Origin: Bugula neritina
Taxonomy: Eukaryota; Bryozoa; Gymnolaemata; Cheilostomatida; Bugulidae
DNA length: 64,000 nt
NCBI GenBank assembly: GCA_964035545.1
Contig: OZ037768.1
Span: forward strand, 13,578,175 to 13,642,174
Direction of reading: 5' to 3'
Position numbers and translations under genes: made by a program. How positions within the stretch are numbered: position 1 is the first letter of the stretch; each line of letters opens with the position of its first letter. This document shows, in pieces, positions 59,101-64,000 of this stretch. Below the pieces are notes generated by a model. The model was given only the letters and a program-made list of their open reading frames with translations, made no database searches and was not told where the DNA came from.

Positions 59101-61661
59101 TCAAACAACTCTAATACCAAAACATCCATCTTTCTGCATTGCACATTCTAGCAACTTTTAAAGAGTAATTTTATATATGCAATGAAATTAAAAAAATATC
59201 AACTAGGGATAAATATGAATAGTGAAACTAATTTAAATTAGTTCTAATTTTCTTTAACTTCAACATCAAGCACCATATGTAAAAGGCAACACTTACAACA
59301 AACTGGCATTATGTAGCATCTGAGTAACTTCTCCTATTTTTGAAATTATATCTTCTGGGATTTTTAACCAATAGTTGAACGCCTATAAACAAAAAAAGAC
59401 TGCATTAATGTAACAAACCAGACATTAAATGGGCGATCACACCAACTACTTTTCAGACAAATTTTGCTAAATTAATAAAAACAATGAAAATAATCAATCT
59501 TGAGTAAACCGTTTCTATCTAGTATAAAAATAAACTAAAAAAAAGTATTTAGCTATGAGTAAAACATAAAGAATGTGCTTGGTATGTAGATGACTATAGC
59601 CATAACTTTACAAACTTTTGATACCAACATCCCGAAAAAACTATTACTCACTTTTGGTTGGAGATTCTAATAAATACAGTGACTCACCCACTAGTGCTAA
59701 ACTTGCTGCATTCCATTAACTGATTCAAACTATTATGCTTTAAATAAACTAAATTTCTCATTGATTGGTAACTTTGAAAAACACAATTTAAACTTGAAAT
59801 TCAACTTAAAAAAGTTTATTTGAAGTTGAACAAAGACTTAGTGCACAAATTGAAAAACACAAAAAACACAGCAAACAAAAGTTATCAATTCAAAGCCCTC
59901 ACAACGTTAGCATATGATCCGTAATGGAGAGGTAGCTAATCTTATCTAAGTTATTTACCATCAACATGAAATGACATTGACTATCATTATTTTAGCTCGC
60001 TTGGCTATAAAAACTACAAAATAATTAAAACAGTAAAATGGCGGTTTTAATATTTTAAAATGATTTCTTGCGAACTTTATATATTTCTATTAATATCAAC
60101 TCGTTGTTTCCTTTTCTCAAGCTTGCCAATTTGAAATAATTCTACTGTGTTGAAAAGTAAAGAAGATATTACATAATCAAGACATCTATATATAATACTT
60201 TATATGTGTATCAATGTAAAATAATGCCAAAAATGACACCCCTTTAAAAAGTAAATTTTAATAATAAGTAAAATTATGCTAAAATTTTAAAGCAACAACA
60301 ATAAGTATTTAGGGAAATGTTGATATATGAGTTACACTTATTAAACCTTATCATAAATTAGACAACAGTTTCATATAAGTCTTACAATTTTTTCTCATGT
60401 TTTCAGTTTTGATTTAACAATTATATTTTTATGCTTGGTGCTAAATGTATCAGAAAGAAGCCCACAATTTCCTGACTAAATTTTAAAATGTTAATTTTAT
60501 TGAAGTTAGACAAGATGAAAGATGACTTCAACCTAACAGTGAGCATTGTTTTCTCTTTTAAGTCTTATTAAATTTAATGCCCTGCATATAATCGCATTCA
60601 TTTTAGGCTTTGAAATTTACTCAAAACTATATAACTTTTAAATATACATTTAATAACATAATATTCACTTACCACAGCAAGTTTTGTTCTTATCTGTTTG
60701 CCAGGAATCTGGGTAATATAATTATATGGACCCAGAAGAACCTGAAACCCAATCATGATTAACATGACTAGAACACATGATTTACAGAATAATTGATAAA
60801 AAATATGTCTGTTATAAACATGATCAATTAATAATTTCAATATATTTATTTTAATCAAAACAATAATCATAATATTAAGTAGAGCCAGTCCAATTTGCAA
60901 AGACATAGGTATATTTAGTTGCTTAATATAAATTCATTGACATTAACCAATGCAAATTATTTGGGTAGATGTAACCTTTTCTAAGAAAGTTGCAAATGAG
61001 TTAGAGGCTGCAAATAGGTCACAGACATTATAATTATTACATGGCTATGTGCAACCACAATATTTTAAAACCATTTTCCATTAGTAAATATTGGTGCTGT
61101 TTAATAAAACCACAAAATTTGATTTTATTTCACAAAAAAATTAAAAGCACATGGTTGAGCATTTTTTCTGAATTCAGAGTTTATTTTAAAAACTAACAAA
61201 ATACTTTTAATTTATCAATCTGGTATAATTAAAAGATTTTAAAAAGCTAAGTTTGTCTTTTTCAACTAAAATCACAAAAAGAAATTTTAATATAAGCTTG
61301 GTATATCCCAATGATGTTGAATATATGCTTATTAAATCAAATACTAAATTTTTGACTCTAAATCCATTACATGGATTTGTGTGTGTAGAATATCAACATA
61401 CAAAAAAAGACAGAAAAGTGAGTTAGAAACTAATTGCTTGTTTTGTTAAAATGTTTAACAACCAGCATTAATCAAAGAAACATCAAGATAAAAATGCTTC
61501 AGCTTACATTTAGACTTTAGTTTTAGCTGACTATAATATTAACAATTGTGATAATCAAAAATCCATACTTTTAATTTAATTTGCAATTTAAATCTAACCT
61601 GGTCTTCGAGCTGAAGCTCAAGCTTATTGGTTGTTTGCTCTATATCAGACTTAGTCTCCAT
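56122..61661 (-). CDS. GGPS1: Geranylgeranyl diphosphate synthase, complete
   Basis: Trans-prenyltransferase that adds isopentenyl diphosphate to farnesyl diphosphate to make C20 geranylgeranyl diphosphate, used for prenylating Rho/Rab proteins and other isoprenoids. Ten exons: 61661-61599, 60741-60673, 59382-59297, 58505-58352, 58135-58024, 57799-57739, 57593-57515, 57067-56965, 56823-56709 and 56206-56122. They total 927 nt, about 308 aa; human GGPS1 is 300. Visible motifs are PGKQIRTKL (substrate binding), the first Asp-rich motif DDIED (75-79), [21 protein letters not shown], the second Asp-rich motif FQIRDDYAN (DD at 199-200), and [11 protein letters not shown]. The exon 9 acceptor was set at 56823 because it restores the conserved NIVRQRT. 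All phases agree. No transit peptide is seen. Confidence 0.96.
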
Positions 61662-63494
61662 CGTTCTTCAAAACAGTGAGTGTGACTGGAAAAATAAAAA
61701 TGGCTGTAACATAATAACTAATATTCATTATAATGAATATAACAAATATGACTATTAGTATTACTATTACTATCACTATTAGTATTAGTATTAGTATAAC
61801 ATTAACTATAAGATTAAGTATAAAACTTAATATTATTATTATAAACATAATTATAAACAAATCCAAATATACTTATACGACTATTACTATAATATACTAT
61901 TAGATTATAGATAAACTATAGTTACAAGTAATAATTATTATTCAATTAGTTTAAATTATATTACAATTATTAATAGTGAATTATATTCAATTTTAATAAT
62001 TTTAACTTGTGACAATTTTCACGTTCACTTTCAGTATGAGTATAAAGAGATTCAGATGCCTAATTAATAAGAGTCAATTTTTTAATTTTAATCAATAAAT
62101 AATCAAAAAACTTCAATACAAAAAAGTGTGTTTTGTACTTCTGCTTGGAAATAATTGATACTACACCAATACAAACTCTTAGCAAAGAATGACTCATGAC
62201 ATTTTAATTCATTTCCTAGAAACATTTTCAGAAAGGGTGTGAAAGAAAGTGTTATATTCGAGTAGTTAAAAGTTTTGGGAACCAATCAATCGCAGCTTAT
62301 GCTTACATTTTACAAATGTACCCTTTATTATGGAATAAATACTACTTTCAACGGACAGCGAATTAGATTACAAAAATTATCAACAAATCCATGTGCAAGG
62401 CAAGATCTACGACCTTGACCGTGCATACGATAGCTGATAGCTGTCAGAAAACCAAGAAATTAAATAAATCCTGTTCGTCTATACTCTATTTAGTATTGCT
62501 CATTAGATTCACTTTCAGTGCATTGGTATAATATAAATATACTAATACCAGCATAATGATAATGATCATAGCAATATCTCAATGAACAATCCTTGCGTAA
62601 AATTGCCAATTGTCTGAAAGTGAAGAATTTAAAGTTTAGTTTTTTTATTTTACTTTGAATATCAATATCAAGATGAATATGAATATTCAATTTTATTAGG
62701 CCAGGTTATAAAACATTTCGAATAAATGAAAATATTAATTTTAAATAGCAATTTAAAGTTCATGTAAACTGTAGAGCGAAAGCTTAGACTCAAAGACTAA
62801 AACTAAAAGCCTAAAGTAATAACAAAATAACTATTGCTATGCCTATAGTATAAGTATAAGTACAGCAGTTATACTTATACTTGTACAGTATCATTATGAG
62901 TATGGTTATGAGTATAACATTATCACTATGATCAACTTTAACTTATAGTTTAAGTTATTAACTCTAAGTATCAGTATTACAGTGACTTTAATGTTAAGAT
63001 TAACTTATTTGTTATCGCTTATAGTTATTAGTTATTAGTGTTAGTATAACTATTACTATTAGTATTAGCCTGCAAGACTCGAGTAAATTTCACTTATACC
63101 TACCAATATCTCTAGTATTACATTATTAGTACAGATATAAAGACTTAATATGACTCAATATGAATTGTTTTATCAGAATCATAAGAATTATTTGGTAACA
63201 CACCAAATTTAATATTGCGTGTTTATACCTGTATAGTATATATTGTGATAGTTTTTGGGTTTGTCAATGAAATCAAGCTGATGGGAACATATACCTCTTT
63301 GTTATGAAAGATAAGACAGGTTGCTGGTTACTAATGATTTATTATAGCGCCTGCTATAAACAGAACCCAGACCTGGTTCCGCACAGTTGATCAGTAAGAG
63401 TGATGAATAATAGTAGTAGTTGATAAGAGCTCCCAGTCTTATATTGACTAGAGACTGGAGATGTCTTACTTATATGCTAAAAAATTCTCTAAGC

Positions 63495-63640
63495 GGAGGC
63501 CCGACTTCGAGCCAAATTTGGACTCACACTCCGGTGCCTGAATCGGACGTCCGATTTAGAATCGGCGTTCGAATCGGTTAGAACGGGCACCCCGAACTCA
63601 GTCGGGTGTCCGAATCCTCCAAATCAGATATCCCGAATAA
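63495..63640. promoter_or_regulatory. CpG-rich patch with TCCGA/TCGGA repeats
   Basis: In otherwise AT-rich DNA this stretch is dense in CG and in variants of GAATCGG and GTCCGAATC. It includes an exact 16-bp palindrome, AATCGGACGTCCGATT, at 63541-63556. It could be a small CpG-rich promoter element for the F-box gene about 300 bp away, or the core of a transposable element. The regulatory label is an inference. Confidence 0.35.
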
Positions 63641-63651
63641 TTTAATTATTT

Positions 63652-63671
63652 GGGGGGAGGGGGTGTGGGGG
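63652..63671 (+). other. G-run with quadruplex potential
   Basis: GGGGGGAGGGGGTGTGGGGG, about 250 bp upstream of the F-box start. The three long G-runs contain enough G to supply four G3 tracts, so a quadruplex is possible in principle. Confidence 0.6.
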
Positions 63672-63917
63672 TAGTTGAGGTCTGACTTACAAACTTACAA
63701 AAGAAACTAATTTACAAAAGAGATTATGCAATGAGTATATGGGTTAAATAGTAAATAACAGCAATGATATAATGATAACACAAGTTCTATCCCCAGATTT
63801 GATAGAGGATTATATACATACATATGCATACATACATCATACATGTATATATACACGTTGTGTATATGTGTTTATGTACCTATATAATAAGTTTATGCTA
63901 ATTTTATTTAGAATATA

Positions 63918-64000
63918 ATGGAAGATGACATTACTTTGGCGGACTTACCATGGGAGGATGTCATTTTCAAACATATATTTCCTAGCCTCGACCTCAAAGC
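63918..64000 (+). CDS. F-box protein, FBXL15-like, 5' end only
   Basis: The ATG at 63918 opens a frame reaching the window edge with LPWEDVIFKHIF, the start of an F-box, preceded by a short acidic leader. The LPWEDV wording resembles the N-terminus of FBXL15, an LRR-containing SCF ubiquitin ligase subunit that binds SKP1. No LRRs are in view, so the subfamily is tentative. A TTTAG at 63907-63911, 6 bp before the ATG, could be an acceptor of a 5' UTR intron. Confidence 0.6.
   Translation, partial: MEDDITLADLPWEDVIFKHIFPSLDLK

Larger units (their letters stand above)
61662..63917. other. GGPS1-F-box divergent spacer
   Basis: 2.3 kb with no supported gene. It carries (ACT/TAG)n repeats at about 61740-61800 and 62820-63070, a CpG-rich patch and a G-run (listed separately), and a TATATACAT-rich stretch at 63810-63890. 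Promoters for both genes should be here. Confidence 0.5.

Overview
The window is nuclear DNA from an animal, probably an invertebrate. It is AT-rich. Its genes are broken into many short exons (about 40-270 bp) with GT/AG borders, separated by introns from about 100 bp to over 3 kb. The products are typical of animals: a CCT chaperonin subunit, a microsomal P450 reductase, the centrin-binding protein SFI1, a secreted family 1 glycosidase, a GGPS1-type prenyltransferase and an F-box protein. I cannot name the phylum from sequence alone. Short repeats, SINE/MITE-like elements and microsatellites fill introns and spacers.

Layout, left to right. (1) 1-4466, minus: part of an unrecognised multi-exon gene rich in charged and coiled-coil-like sequence, running off the left edge; a short hAT-type element lies just upstream. 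(2) 5551-11724, minus: CCT6 (TCP-1 zeta), complete, 11 exons, about 537 aa. (3) 11725-14655: divergent spacer with simple repeats and a foldback sequence. (4) 14656-22768, plus: NADPH-cytochrome P450 reductase, complete, 14 exons, about 667 aa; its introns hold three minisatellites and a tRNA-derived SINE. (5) 23282-42032, minus: SFI1 homologue, about 27 coding exons and about 1253 aa. One 6.5-nt-to-3.4-kb range of introns is present; the 3.4-kb intron contains a complete oppositely oriented gene (35309-37752) for an unrecognised single-pass membrane protein. (6) 42033-46575: spacer with dense TAA/TAG-type trinucleotide repeats. (7) 46576-55840, plus: secreted GH1 beta-glucosidase, 10 exons, about 534 aa. 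Its introns carry a palindromic MITE-like element, a 383-bp pure (AC)n tract ending 49 bp before a splice acceptor, and a 2.47-kb element with nearly identical 547-bp inverted arms. (8) 56122-61661, minus: GGPS1, 10 exons, about 308 aa, convergent with the glycosidase. (9) 61662-63917: spacer with repeats, a CpG-rich patch and a G-run. (10) 63918-64000, plus: the first codons of an F-box protein resembling FBXL15.

The recognised genes are mostly housekeeping genes and do not form an obvious functional unit. P450 reductase supplies electrons to ER P450s, GGPS1 makes C20 isoprenoid diphosphate, CCT6 folds actin and tubulin, and SFI1 works at centrosomes and basal bodies with centrins. Exon borders were worked out by hand from reading frame, phase and splice consensus; complete models sum to whole codons. 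The least certain points are the SFI1 exon 7/8 junction, one possible GC-AG intron in the glycosidase, the 5' end of the nested gene, and most of the leftmost gene.
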